64,000 nt of DNA from Metellina segmentata. Lineage: Eukaryota; Arthropoda; Arachnida; Araneae; Tetragnathidae. Below, piece after piece: positions 21,410-33,499 of this stretch. A program made the position numbers and the translations under genes. Position 1 is the first letter of the stretch. Every line of letters starts with the position of its first letter. Below the pieces are notes generated by a model. That model was not told where the DNA came from. It did no database searches and was given only the letters and a program-made list of their open reading frames with translations. The DNA is taken from contig OX375882.1 in assembly GCA_947359465.1 (NCBI GenBank), positions 51,837,509-51,901,508 of the forward strand, given 5' to 3'.

Positions 21410-22200
21410 CTAGCCATTGCCCGTGTCCATGGAGTTGGCTTACAAAGCACACCAACACAACGGGCAACGCCATGATATAAGGTATTATTCTGGTGTAAAA
21501 TTTTCCGCAGATTTCAAATTCGTTGAAATTTTTAATCTATCTTTAGCGAATCCGCTTTTACGAGAAAGAACTAAACAATGCCTGTCAGAATGTTTTTTAT
21601 TTTTTGCTCTCCACTGAAATCAGAGAGGGCAGGAAATGTAATCTGTTTTTTTTTTTTTTTTTTTAACGCGTAGGGCACGAAATGCAATCTGTTTATTTTT
21701 GGAAAGGGAAAGTTGCCGTGACGTCACAATCGCGTACGAAAATATAAAAGATACATTCAGTTTAAAAGTTATTTATATAAAGAAAATCATATTTTAGTTT
21801 AAAACTAAAGTGAAATTTTCCGCAGATTTCAAAACCGCTAAAATTTTTACTCTAGCTTTAACGGTCTAGGAGATAGAAAAAGAACAAATTGACTCCAGTT
21901 GAAAAATTGTTTGTTTTTACCGTGTGGCTGGAAAATCCGAGCCAAATCAAAACGGAAACGAAAACAATAAATTTGGAATCTGTGATATCTTCTATGCTGT
22001 AGCATTCAATAATGATTAAATTTCATTAAATTCATTTTAAAATGTTCTAGATTAAATTGTAAAATTTCGCCGCGACCCTAAAATTGCAAAAATTTGGACT
22101 ACCTGTGTGCCAAATCTCATTGCTGTAAGTGCCATAGAATCGTCAGGATTTTTCGTACGCGAAAAAAACAGACAAACACTTCCTTTAATAATATTAGAGA
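21410..22200 (-). mobile_element. Non-autonomous Helitron, complete
   Basis: Read on the minus strand it starts TCTCTAATATTATTAAAGG (complement of 22182-22200) after A and ends GGGCAATGGCTAG before T (21410 side). The block CCTGACGATTCTATGGCAC and the body are shared with the Helitron at 4843. It carries two copies of the shared module in plus orientation (about 21484-21555 and 21810-21875). There is no Rep-helicase coding. Confidence 0.88.
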
Positions 22201-22482
22201 TATTAGACAATTATTAGACCCGTAAACAGTGAAGTAAATAACACAAACACCAAAGCAGACTGAGCTCAAAAATCTGTTCGCTTCACTGAAATTCTGTCTA
22301 GAATTTCAGGATCAATGCAACTATTTTTAACTCACTACAATCGTGTTTCTTTCAATTGTTCCTTTTGTAAAATTTAATACAGAACATTACTCAAAAGTTT
22401 GTCTTTTCCCTTTCTAGACTATCGAATTAGTGCAGTGCACTGTGACGTTTCTTACAAAACTTATTTACTCTATCGTGTACAT

Positions 22483-23035
22483 CAGACCTCGAAATAGATT
22501 TTTTAATTAAGGTGCACCTTGGGCACCTAAATTTTAAATTAGGTGCACAGGTTATATTATAGGAGCATATTTAAAAAAAAAGTACTATAAGAGCATTAAT
22601 GTAGTGTAAACTACTTTATTAGTTAGGTATGTTTAGATAGGTGAGAAGTAGATAGTAAATAAAAATATTTAAACATATAAATTCTCCCTTCTCCGTCACA
22701 CGGCTGTCGCGACAGTCGCTTCAACAGAGCCATCTTGAAAATGTTTCGATCATCGGCAAGTTCTGGTGGCATGGCACAAGTGAACCTTCCTCCTGGATAA
22801 ACCCGTTATGGTCCAGCGATTTTGTTTTCGCATAGTGTGTATTTAGGAATTTTAATTATGTTCCTTTAGAGCGAGAAAGGTCGACACTAATATTTTGTTC
22901 AAACATCAAAATAACATGAAACACGTCACCCCCCCCCCCTTTTTTTTTAACGTGCACCTAGCGGGAAAAAATTAGGTGCACAATTGCATTTTCATGTGCA
23001 CGGTGCACCTGTGCACCCGGGTATTTCGAGCCCTG
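22483..23035. mobile_element. hAT-type MITE with perfect 8-bp duplication
   Basis: Ends are CAGACCTCGAAATA at 22483 and, as complement, CAGGGCTCGAAATA ending at 23035. Perfect 8-bp flanks GTGTACAT (22475-22482, 23036-23043) are diagnostic of hAT. Sub-terminal GGTGCACC motifs recur at both ends (about 22512 and 23000). A C12T9 tract lies near 22930. It is non-coding and 553 bp long. Confidence 0.93.
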
Positions 23036-23086
23036 GTGTACATTATTAGAAGGTCTACATAAATAACAAAATATCTTATAAGAAAC

Positions 23087-23605
23087 CAAGAGCCATAAAA
23101 TCAGAATTGGAAAGATGACAATCAAGTAACGCAGACAAATCTGAGAAGCTGTTCCACGAATTTATGAAACTGCCGTGGGAAAAAAAAACATCGCAGGAGC
23201 TCATTGTCGAAGCCGGGTTACAAATCTACTCCCACCACAAACATAAAATTGAACTCCAAAGAATTATTTTCAGGACATCTTCTAAAAGTGGTCCAGTAAC
23301 ATCAACTCAATTACTACGTCATCTCTAGGTCTAAGAATCCAGCCATCAAATATAAGAGGAAAGAGGACAATCAATTAACGCAGACAAAGTTGAGAAGCTG
23401 TTCCACGAGCGATGAAACTGCCTAGGAAACAAAACTACCGCAGTAACTCGTGGTCGAGGCCCGGGTTATAAATCTACTCTCACTACAAACATAAAATTGA
23501 ACTCCAAAGAGTTATTTTCAGGGCATCTTCTAACTCTTTTAGTACACCTCACGTATCAAAAGTGGTCCATTAACTGCAACCCAATTACTACGTCACCTCT
23601 ATGTC
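23087..23605 (+). repeat. Tandem duplication of about 245 bp
   Basis: Unit 1 (about 23087-23330) and unit 2 (about 23335-23605) share AACGCAGACAAA...GAGAAGCTGTTCCACGA, then CAAACATAAAATTGAACTCC, AAAGTGGTCCA and ATTACTACGTCA in the same order, with moderate divergence. No coding seen. Confidence 0.85.
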
Positions 23606-23639
23606 CCTGTATCAATTCCTTGACACGAACATTCCACTA

Positions 23640-24130
23640 AAGACATCCTTCGACTCAAACTTCAGACATTGAGAACCAGATTATCCAATCACCATCGAGA
23701 CCTCCCAATTCGCATCACTGCACTAGGCCCCAATGCCATTATCATCTCTCCATTTTGCCTGTCCCTTGTCGTAATTCGAAATTACCAGAAAAGCATCACA
23801 CTGGGCATTAAGGATTCGTCAAGCGTTCCGAAGAATTCGACAGTCCCGTTTTCTCTGGAGTCCCCGGAACGCAATTACGTGTGCCATTGTTCCAAAGCAG
23901 TCGGAATGAAATGAGGAGTCGTTTTCGCGGCTGGTCTCCAGACGAGTTCGATAGAAATTCATGCAGCAACAGGCGGGAACAGCTATTTATTACTGCTATA
24001 TAACGACCGGGTCACGTAATTATCATGTTTCATAGCGCTTGAGTTGGGATTGATGGACTAACGGGTGGATAATTAAAACGATTTAATTGAAAAGTCGAAG
24101 CAATCAAAGTCGAGTATTGATGTAGATTGT
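23640..24130. other. Higher-GC island, no repeat seen
   Basis: The segment is richer in GC and in complex sequence than its neighbours, with no stop-free frame long enough to support an exon and no match to any repeat in the window. It could be a conserved non-coding or regulatory element; this is a guess from composition only. Confidence 0.25.
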
Positions 24131-24429
24131 TGAGGCGTTTATACGTCATGGTTCCGTTGGAATATTCTCTTGCATTGGAAATTGCTGAGATAATTTCATA
24201 AAAAGTTATACATTTGATATTTTGAATTTTTTTTTCTGCACAATGTTTTTTTCAATCAGTGTTTATAACAAACTTGTAATCAATACAATACGTTGCTTAA
24301 ATATAGCTTCAACTCGTAAAATAATTCACCTTGACCTCATGTCATTATGATCAAAGAAACTTTAATAATATTTTATAAGTCCCAGTTATATTTTTAAACA
24401 TAAATATACTTTTAAAACCAAAATTTAAA

Positions 24430-24897
24430 GCTGCTTATTTTGACTTACCTGACACTTTGAATTGAATACTTCATGATAGTTTTGCGTTTGATGAATAGGA
24501 ATTACAATTTATTTAAAGAATAGTATTTGAGGAGTCTATAACAGAAAAAAGTGAAATAAAACTAAAGTTGTCAAGATAAAAAGTTGTTTTGAAGAAAGTA
24601 ATTCACGATCCTTTCTTTTATCTTGTGATCTCGTATAGTTGACACAAATTTTTTGTAAAAATAATTGTTTTTTCAGAAGTACTGGTAAAGCAATCCAAGT
24701 AATCGCAATGTTCAATTTACATTCCAGTTTCTCTAAAATGGCCATATTAAGTTTGATTTAAGCATAGTTTCTCAGATGTTTTAGCATGAAGCTTATCTAA
24801 ATTTATAAATGAAGAAGTTTTAAATATTTATTCTCTAAACTAATCGTAATACATGAACATAAAATAATACATAATGCATTAAAATGTATGGTATAAA

Positions 24898-24984
<87 letters not shown>

Positions 24985-25295
24985 ATACTTATACAAGAAC
25001 AAACATAAAACAGACATACAACAGCAAGACGGATACACAGACCAACATGAATAAGTTCAGACATAAAATGAATGTGTTCTCGCAGTCTGCGAAGTTTAAT
25101 GAAACTGTATTCAACAATTTGGACATAGTACGGGTACATTCATACAGACAGATATATAGGTAGACAGATAGAATACAAACCTTAAAGAGGCGGATTTTGC
25201 ATAAGAAGGACACGAAAGGGATTGAAAACTTGAAATGGATCGAAAATATCCAATGTACAAACAATTCATTTTTATTTGTATACATTTTTGGTAAT
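24430..25295 (+). repeat. Dispersed repeat, copy 1
   Basis: The order of shared blocks with 54150-55230 is: GACTTACCT, TTTTTCAG.AGTACTGGTAAA, GTTGATTTAAG-like, TTTTAGCATGAA, AGGCGGATTTTGCAT, GAAAACTTGAAATGG.TCGAAAATAT, TGTACAAACAA. Each copy has its own microsatellite in the middle. The type is unknown; no terminal repeats were found. Confidence 0.75.
24901..24981. repeat. (TA)40 microsatellite
   Basis: It is an uninterrupted TA dinucleotide run of 81 bp within the dispersed repeat. Long TyrIle ORFs across it are artefacts. Confidence 0.98.
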
Positions 25296-25689
25296 GACAT
25301 CGTAGAACTTTCTAAAAGTTTCTTGTAACCTATTCTAAAACATAACATAAAACAATATTTACTATAACATCGATTATTATTTATTTGTCTTTCTTTTCCA
25401 TCCCTGCTATGCTTAAATATGTTTCTTTATCTCGAAATAAGCCTTGCAATTTTCTTCTTTTGAATTTATAATTATTTCTAATTGGCAATGTATTCAACCA
25501 TATGAGACAGACATGCATAGGGATGCAATGAGAAGTATATACATATGGTACTGTATGGTGAAGTATGGTACCGAAAACGAGAGACCAAATAATCATGTAT
25601 GAAAATTTTAATTCTATGAAATGATGTCAAGAACATGAAAAGATACTCCAAGGCACGAATTTGGAAACCTATAAATGACAAAAACAGTA

Positions 25690-26709
25690 TTATTTGAAGG
25701 TGGTGAAGGTTTTTTAATATGGTGTGTGGTTCCCTCAAAACTGCTGCAACTGATGCACACCTGTTTTCCGTCGATGCGATATGGTTATCGATAAGACTTT
25801 GTGGAATTCTGTTGCACTTTTCAAGAAGTGCAATCTCTAAGTCCCGGACAGTCATTGCATGCATTGGTCTCACTGCAATATGTGGTCCGAGTGTGTCCTA
25901 TGCTCGATCGGATTTAAGTCAGGAGAGCATACTGGCCACTCCACAAGCAATATTGTTCCCGTTTCAAGCTTGTTCTCCGTAAGTTGAACTGCATGAGGTT
26001 TGGCATTATAATGCATTAAAAGAAAGGAATCGCTAATGGTTGCTGCGTAAGATACGACATGAGGTCTCGCTATCGCGTCTGCATACCTTTGGCCCATCAA
26101 AGTATCATTCCGAAAAAGATGCAGGTCCGAACATCCACCTATGCTGATTTCGCCCCATACCATCATTCCACCTCGTCTGTACTGTGATTTTTCCTGTACG
26201 ATCGTTGGGATATTTCAAGTTCCCCTTTCCCTCCATACTAGAACACGTCGGATGTCACACTCCAGACAGAATCGGGACTCGTCAGTGAACAGCACCTTAT
26301 TCAATCACGTTGCGGCCAATCTGGATGTTCCACAGCCTAACTTCTTCAGACTGTATGGTGTCTTGGGATCAAAGGAATACACACCATTGGTCTACGTGCA
26401 TAGAGGACACCCTAATAAAGCCTGTTTCAGACTGTTTGGCTTGACACCCTCCGTCCTGTTGCCAAAAGAAACTGTCTTTGCAGCTGAATAGCATTGCGTC
26501 TTCTGCCTTGACGAGCTGCAACAGTAGATACCGGTCATCAGTTGCTGTGTTAGAAAGTGGGCGACCTTACCCTGGCCGATGTCTAACATTCCCTGTTTCA
26601 TGGAATGTATTCCACAGCCTTGAAATGACACTCCTTGCCACTCCAACAGATTTCTCTACACTCCTTTGTGTTTGTCCAGATTCCAGTCTACTAATAATTC
26701 ACCAAGTCA
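25690..26709 (-). pseudogene. Tc1-like transposase, inactivated
   Basis: On the minus strand it starts near the MTW codons at 26709. The helix-turn-helix region (IISRLESGQTQRSV, then VARSVISRLWNTFHETGNVR) follows, then the linker RHRPGQGRP. A frame change leads to the DSVWSV region, and then GMMVWGEISIGGCSDLHLFR (near 26165). The second catalytic position reads LMHYNAKPH instead of the usual DDNA, so the catalytic Asp is gone; CSPDLNPIEH follows near 25925. A stop-free C-terminal piece (VRDLEIALLEKCNRIPQSL) ends the protein near 25700. Several frameshifts are present. Terminal repeats were not found. Confidence 0.88.
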
Positions 26710-27354
26710 TGGATTCCGGCAAATCACGTTGTTGTAATATTTTCACATCACCTTTTTTCAAAAAAACTTCGAACAGTTGCGTTTTACGGGTTTCGTTACG
26801 GGTTTTACGAATGAGACAGTGAAAAAAAGAAGCTTCTGTGAAATCGCGATTTCAGTACTTTTATTCTTTTTCGGGTATTTGACGATCTGAAAGTTGATTT
26901 GCATATGAAGTTTTCTTCCGTTTTTGCTACACTTTAGACTGTGGCTGTTTTGTTTCACGTTAGTTTTAAGTAGAATTATCTGCATAATTTCGTTAAAACC
27001 ATGTGCTTCACTAATTTTTTTTAGCAATGTATATAAATTGAAAAATGTGACGCTAGAAATCGAATATAAACAACCTCATGAATCACGAAAGTAAAACAAT
27101 CTCATGAAAGAAAAACCATTAAAAAATTACAGAAAAATAATTCTAAGACATTATTTCCAAAATAACACGTTGAAATACTTTTCCTATATAAAAGCGCAGC
27201 GTTGCCAGATTTAAAGAAGAGACGAAATGCCCGTTTTTACTTCTAAAATATACCTAAATGCTCCCATAAAATTGTTTTAAGTAGTCTGTCTTTAAAATGT
27301 AATTTTGTATGTTTTAGTTTGGGTGCCAAAATGAATACACCACACAGTAAGACG

Positions 27355-28250
27355 AATAAAAATGGGAATTGTAATAACGAATAGAAATCTGCATCCAGAC
27401 ATTACTGCGATTGTTGATTGACACAGTGGTGATTGAAGTTGAAAATATTAACGGGCCTCTAATAGTTTTCTCAACCTACTCACCACCTCAACGGGTCCTT
27501 AACCTAACCCTTTAAGAACTCAGTGAAAATGTTAGGAAAGGTGGATACGAATACTTCTGGATTGGTGGTGATTTAAATGCGCATAGCATCAACTGGGGGT
27601 GCCAACATCAAAACTCCAGAGGATCAGATCTACTGGAGTTCATACATGAACATACACTACAGGTCCTCAACGATCCCAAATCACCTCCAATCTATAACAA
27701 CAACATGAGTGTGGGCTGTAACAATGTTAAACAACTGGGCTGTATAAGTTTTGGCAGAAAGGATATTTTAGAAAATCTGAATATTGTATAGAAAACAAAT
27801 TTTTTTTTCTTGGTTATTAATATTTATACAGTACTGCTCTGTTGAACAGACAATTTAAAAACATAACAAAAAGTCTCCACAGGAGACTTTTTGTTAACGA
27901 CCAAACTCTTCTAGAGTTTGTCAGAGAATCTGTTGATCGCTGACCCAGCCCTCTCTTCTCCAAGCCTCGAAGCTCCCGTATCGTGGGAAAACCCTTGGGC
28001 AGTTTTCCATCGTCTCAAAACTCTAAGAGGGGAGCTCCCCCGCCTTTTCAGTTCTATTCCAACAGAGGGGCTGGCTATTGTCCCACAAAGAACGATTTCA
28101 ACCGGCCAGGCGACTGGCGAAACAAGATGTACACTTTTATCACTTCGCCACAGGGCTAGCCGGTCATTATTTTGGTGTTTCACCCATATCTACCGAATCA
28201 GTGCGGGTGGGAAGTATTGGATGGGGAAGCACCGAGTGACCATCATGTAC
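27355..28250 (+). pseudogene. LINE endonuclease domain, interrupted
   Basis: The reading frames give NGPLIVFSTYSPPQRVLN, then YFWIGGDLNAHSINWG, NSRGSDLLEFIHEH and QVLNDPKSPPIYNN. This is the APE-type endonuclease with its GDLNAH-x-x-WG motif. The end of the domain appears about 480 bp later as WEVLDGEAPSDHHV near 28210, equivalent to the SDH motif. The stretch between, roughly 27730-28200, is foreign to the domain. Confidence 0.82.
27730..28200. other. Unidentified insert in the LINE endonuclease, with hairpin
   Basis: The insert splits the endonuclease. It begins AT-rich, has a perfect 14-bp hairpin at 27865-27895 (AACAAAAAGTCTCC, 3-nt loop), and then turns GC-rich (27920-28170), unlike anything else nearby. 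Frames are open on both strands over about 90 codons, but no family was recognised. Exact borders are not determined. Confidence 0.5.
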
Positions 28251-28689
28251 GTCAGAACAGCTATCGCATCGGTAACAAAAACCACCGACGTACACCAGGT
28301 ACAAAACAGCCTTTGGAGGACATAAAAAATTCACAGTCAGCTTCGAAAAGGATGCAACCCGAATATATGAATATATAGAGATATTTCCGAGTGTTCAGAG
28401 CCAGAAACATTGAACAACATAACCGAGGACTTGCAAAACTCTATTCCCCCAGCCTTCAATAAGGCATTCAAGAAAAGAAATCATCCTACAATAATACCAA
28501 ACCTGTTTGGTGGAACCAGAATTTACAAATCAGAAAGAGGGAAGTAAATGCCCTTAGCAGAAGATCTCAATAGAAATAGGGTGAAGAAAAAGAACGAGCT
28601 AGAGAAATTTATGCACAGAAAAGAGTTCATCTCATAAAAGATGTAAATAAAGCCAAGAAGAAAGCTTTGAGAAAATTCTAGACAGGTGC

Positions 28690-29850
28690 TTGACAGGACT
28701 TCTTACGGTAAACAGTACAAGGCAGAAAGGAATAATACCAGACGAAATTTTCAAAATAGCAGGTTCTGGAAACGCTGGTTTTGTCAACGAATTCGCTGGT
28801 AAAATTCTGGAATCAGTTTACGCTTGTAATAACTGCAACACTCGAATGGTTGAAGAATTTACTAATGCGCCAAGGGACTTCTTCAAAGATGAGGTCAACA
28901 GAATTGTAAATTATCTCCTGAAAGGCAAAGTACCTGGATATGATGGCGTAGGTAATCTGGTCTTGCAAATTATCAAAACAAATTCCCAGAACTTCTATTT
29001 ACTTTCTTCAATAAATGTCTAAATCTTGCAACCTATCCTAAGTCTCTAAAAATAGGAATTATTATACTTTTCTACAAGGCAGGAAGTTAACATGATGAAA
29101 TAAAATCATATCGACCAATTACCCTTCTCCCAACTCTTATTAAAGCTTTGGAGAGATTGCTTGTGCAAAGGTTAACTTATCATCAAGTTGAAAACAAAGA
29201 AAGACATGCACTCCAATTTTGATTCAATGAATTTTCATCTCTTGACAATGCTCTAGAAACCTTCCTAAACAAAATTAATGAAGAGAAAAATAAACAACTG
29301 CACGTTTCTGTGGTGTCGGTTGATATTGAGGGGGAATTCTTTAATCTTAACTACAATGTCATCAAAAACAGACTAGCGAAATCTAAATGCCCTTCCAATA
29401 TTAAAAATATTCTTGATAAAGTCCTGGATGATAGAAATTAATGCTGTTGACAAGCGAGGTTCTGACAATCAAGATACAAGGAAAGGACTGTCCACATCGA
29501 TCGAGCAGTGGACCAGTGCTGTGGAATATCGTGGCCAATCAAGTATTAGCCAAGAATCCACATGCAAGCATTTCCTGACGACTTTGCCTTTATAATAACG
29601 GCAAAATCAAAGCGCAGATTAGGTAAGCTAGCCACAAATGCACTAGACCTATTGAAAACCTGGACAGATCAACAAGGTCTGAATGTGTCAAAAAAAAAAA
29701 AAACTAAATACCTCCTCCATAGTAATCTTTCGAGAGGACCTTCCAGCTACTGGAATAAAAGAAGAATTAAACGAACTAGTATTTTTAAAGTAACTAGGAC
29801 ATACACTAGACAAGAGGCTGAATTGGGCGGCTCATGTACAAACTATTAGA
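28690..29850 (+). pseudogene. LINE reverse transcriptase, degenerate
   Basis: Recognisable pieces in shifting frames are: GKVPGYDGVGNLVLQIIKTN (near 28925), IGIIILFYKAGS and IKSYRPITLLPTLIKALERL (29050-29160), VVSVDIEGEFFNLNYNVIKN (near 29315, where the first catalytic Asp block sits), and FPDDFAFIITAKSKRRLGKL (near 29565), which is the YADD-type catalytic box with F and P in place of Y and A. TWTDQQGLNVSKKK and TKYLLHSNLSRGP follow. Stops and frameshifts are throughout. Confidence 0.88.
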
Positions 29851-30204
29851 CAAAAAGCTATGTTTTAATTTTAAATGCTACAAAGAATATCTGAAACTAG
29901 ATAGGGAATGAGGCATAAATTTCGAAAGATGTTGTACAAAACAGTGACAGAAGGAATGTTGAGTCATGGTGCAGTGGTCTGGTGTCATACCCCAACTCAA
30001 CATACTATAAGAAAATTCTATGGCCCATTATGGCCCTTCAAACAATTGCGGAAATTCCACCACTACATATTTTACTTCAAAAAGAAGCGAAGTGCGTCAA
30101 AATGAGAATGAGAATAAGGATAAAGCTTGGAGATGCAGATTATGACAAAGATGACTACGAGGAAAGAGCGATAGGCTGGTCTATACATCCAGCTAAAACC
30201 CTTT

Positions 30205-30610
30205 CGAGTGACAGAATAAATTCAGCAGTGGTAGTTCCTCATTACGGCATAAGCTACTTCTCCGATGGCTCCAAAATGGAGAAAAGAGGGGGAAATTCAT
30301 TCTGCTCTATTCAAGACGGGCGAATAACTCCGCAATGTTTCACGAGAATGCAGAGTAATAACTCCCTTTTCCAGGCGGAGTTGTAGGGAATTCTTTCAGC
30401 CGTAAAAGCACCACAAGCAAGAGCAGACAAAAATGTAAAGACCTGGTTAGGCAGCCAAGCTGGTGTCCTGGCACCTAAAAATCCGAAGACGCCGAGTCCA
30501 CTGGCACGAGAAATACAATTCTTATTATATAACAACAAGAAAATTTGTTTAGGCTGGATTAAAGCTCATGCGGGTCACAAAAGGAAAGGAAGAAGCAGAT
30601 AGATGAGCAA
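30205..30610 (+). pseudogene. LINE RNase H domain, degenerate
   Basis: ISYFSDGSKMEKRGGNSFCS contains the DGSK motif of RNase H. SLFQAELLGILSAVKA (with one stop) carries the catalytic Glu, and KICLGWIKAHAGHKRKGRSR (near 30545) is the WIKAHAGH block near the C-terminus. The expected order and spacing are kept. The domain belongs to the LINE upstream. Confidence 0.85.
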
Positions 30611-31059
30611 AAGAGGTTACAACAATGGAATACATAGACAAAGGGGTGAAATGGCCCAAGAGCAATTGCAGAAGGGAAACCACTAGCTGGTTACTTGGTG
30701 CGTGGCAGAATGAATAGGACGAAGGGGAAACAGGTAAGATGGGGCATGATGTATTACCAAGAGTGTCACTATAATATACAAGGTCCAAGGAAGAGACTCT
30801 GTTCTTCACAGGCCATGACCCATTCCTATCCTACCTAATGAGGTTTAAGAAAATCAATGAAATCACAGTTTGCCCCCTTACAGCCTCATGGCCTATGAGG
30901 ACGCCTGCCGACCACCTTAAAATCGTATGGCTCAGAAACATTGCATGAAACAAGGCTGGAGGTTTAAAATTATTAACATGGTGAGATTTATTAAGAATAA
31001 TCAAGACTTGATTATCCTGATAAAAACGAATCCCCCCCTCCCTGCATGTTAAATATATA

Positions 31060-32298
31060 TAGGGGTCGGACAAAATTGTGGAATCACCTAAAATAACATC
31101 TAATATGGTGTAGGAAAACCGTTGTCATTTAAACCAGCTTGCAGTCTTCTCGGAAAGGATAAATACAGTTCCTGTATGCTTATGAATATTGTATAATTCT
31201 TCCTACAAAACGGCGGCAAGTTCAGATAACGATGATGGCGGTGGATAACGATCACGCACTTTACTCTCCAATGTAGACCACAAAGATTCAATAATATTGA
31301 GGTCTGGTGACTGTGGTGGCCAGGAGAGATGTGAAAATCATACTCGTGCTCAGAAAACCAGTCCTGGACGATGTGAGCTGTATGAACAGGGGCTTTGTCG
31401 TCTTGGAAGACACCATCAGCATTGGGGAACAAATTTCGTACCATGGGATGGACTACATCAGCCAAAATGTTCACATAACCCTTGGCTGTAATGTGCCTTT
31501 GCAGAGTTATGATGGGGCCCACATAAAACCAAGATATGGCTGCCCAAACCATCACGGAACCTCACCATGATTCACTCTTGGCAACAAGCAGTCTGTATTA
31601 CAGGCTTGGGATTGCGTTGGCCAGACTAGACTCTCCCAGAAGTGTGAAACAAGACTCCTCCGACCAAATTACTGTCTTCCATTGCTCCATAGTCCAGACT
31701 TTATGATTTAAACACCACTTTTTCCAGTTACAGGCATTAGAACCACTAATGAATGGTTCTTGAATTGCAACTCGGCCAGAAATACCCTGCTTATGGAGCT
31801 TCCTTCTAATTAGTTTGGTACTCACATTGTTTGTGAAAACGGCATTCATTTCAGCAGTAAATTTTGCAGCTGTGGTCTTCTTATTTTTAGTCACAATCCT
31901 CCATAATGATCGTCTGTCACGATCAATCAACACACACTTTCGTCCGCGCTGTGATTTAGCGGATGATGTTTTTCCGCTTTTCAAATATGCAGAATAAATC
32001 TTAGATACATTACCTCGTGAAACACTAAACTCTTCGGCTACCTTGCTTACGGAAGCACCCACAAGTCGAGCTCCAAAAATTTTCCAACGTTCGAAGTCCG
32101 TTAGCTCTAACATGATGCAATTGCAACTTCACAGAACAGTGCCCCGAAAACGACTGACCTGCGCAATGTATTTACGACGTTGTATAGGTATCGTCAGTAG
32201 GCAAAAACGCCAGCGCCACCTACACATTTCACTAGAATAAGCATTTCTTTTCAAATATACATTTCACGAAGTGTTTCAATACTTTTGTCCATCCCTTG
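31060..32298 (-). mobile_element. Tc1-like transposon, complete ends
   Basis: Ends are TAGGGGTCGGACAAAATTG at 31060 and, as complement, CAAGGGATGGACAAAAGT ending at 32298; GGACAAAA is common to both. Both are flanked by TA (31058-31059, 32299-32300). The 1239-bp length is normal for a compact Tc1 element. It inserted at the right end of the LINE. Confidence 0.85.
31100..32113 (-). pseudogene. Tc1-like transposase, frameshifted
   Basis: The start MLELTDFERWKIFGARLVGA leads into a helix-turn-helix (VSKVAEEFSVSRGNVSKIY) and the linker KSQRGRKCVLIDRDRRSLWR. The first catalytic block reads WSEESCFTLL, with Glu in place of Asp. After a frameshift near 31590 the protein goes on in another frame: MMVWAAISWFYVGPIITLQ and NADGVFQDDKAPVHTAHIVQ, with the second catalytic Asp. 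The SPDLN-x-IEP block is scrambled (HQTSILLNLCG in one frame). The end PRRLQAGLNDNGFPTPY is the usual Tc1 C-terminus. It is about 338 codons long, close to full length. Confidence 0.9.
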
Positions 32299-32300
32299 TA

Positions 32301-33470
32301 TATTTGTAAATTAACCTCGAAAATGATTTGTAATTTTTGTATAGATGTAATGATGCATATATGTTTATTTGTTCTAACATTCTGGGTAGACATGTTACCT
32401 TTGGTGGCATGCTCTAATCTTCCAACCACATATATTTAGACTGATACAGTGTATCACGACAGTAGGCACGGGAGTGCGTGTTGGTATTAGTTAATGTCTG
32501 TCAGCTCTAAATTATTTATGGGAAGCAATTAGTACCAGACTTCACGGAGAAGCAATTTTTAATGCATGTATTCGCCATATTTTCAGTTAATTATAAAAAC
32601 TAAATTAATTATAATAGTATGATCAATTCATGCCACAAGTAGCATGTGTGTTTTAGAAAACAAGCTAATTATCATGACTTCTGGTATAAAACAATAAGCA
32701 AGCTCTACCTCGTAAAACCTAGCGCCTCTGTATTAACATTTACAGGAAAAACGTCTAATATTCATGAGGATTATTATGTAATTTGTGTAAGAGTGGGATT
32801 TTCATTGTGCAAACGGACAAACCTGAAAGAAGATGAAGATTTTACTTCGTTTTAAAAAACTGCTTTCCACTGATATATATCAGGGTTACCTTAAACATAA
32901 TGTAATCACTGTATAGGTAATATTTGGTGTTTAAGGGCACAAAAATCTTTCAAAATTTCTATTATTTTTTATAAGTTTAAATAAATATTTGTACAATTCT
33001 GTTTAAAATTATATATTATTATGGAGTGTTGATGATGATGTGTATAGTAGAGAAGTGATAAAAATAATAGTTTGGAAAATACCTGAACGTACCTGGAGTA
33101 AGGTCAATTTTATGCTTTAAATTTCGATATCTCAAAATGTGTATTTTATCCATACGAAGAACATTTTTTCAAAGTCTATTAAAGCAAATCTATAAAAATA
33201 TTGGTTCACAAGTGTAATATTCCCTATAACATATTTTAACAAAGGCATTTTTTTATCTGCTCAGAAAAGTTCATCTTGACTGTTGAAAAAGATGTTAATT
33301 GGTCAATAAAAAAATATGAGTTAAATAAAACATATCTCAACAATTTTTAATTATTTAAAAATCCTCGAGTTGAAGTGTTTAAAAATTTCTTCGTAACTTG
33401 TATAAAAAATTCAAATCAATACACATAAAAGATTATGATAATGTTCCTTAATTTTGACCAGTTTAACATA
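32301..33470. other. AT-rich stretch without supported gene
   Basis: No gene, transposon end or internal repeat was recognised. Several GATGATGATG-type and poly-A/T runs are present. Confidence 0.5.
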
Positions 33471-33499
33471 ACGGAGATAGCATTGCACTGGTACCCTAA

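Larger units (their letters stand above)
27330..31050 (+). mobile_element. Non-LTR retrotransposon (R1/I superfamily LINE), degenerate
   Basis: Endonuclease, reverse transcriptase and RNase H pieces occur in that order over 3.7 kb on the plus strand. RNase H after the reverse transcriptase is a mark of the I/R1 superfamily. The frames are broken many times, and a non-LINE insert interrupts the endonuclease. No clear ORF1, poly-A tail or target duplication was identified. The right border is set by the transposon at 31060. Confidence 0.88.

Noticed and set aside
24835..25139. ORFs with long Tyr-Ile repeats
   Set aside because: They are translations of the (TA)40 microsatellite.
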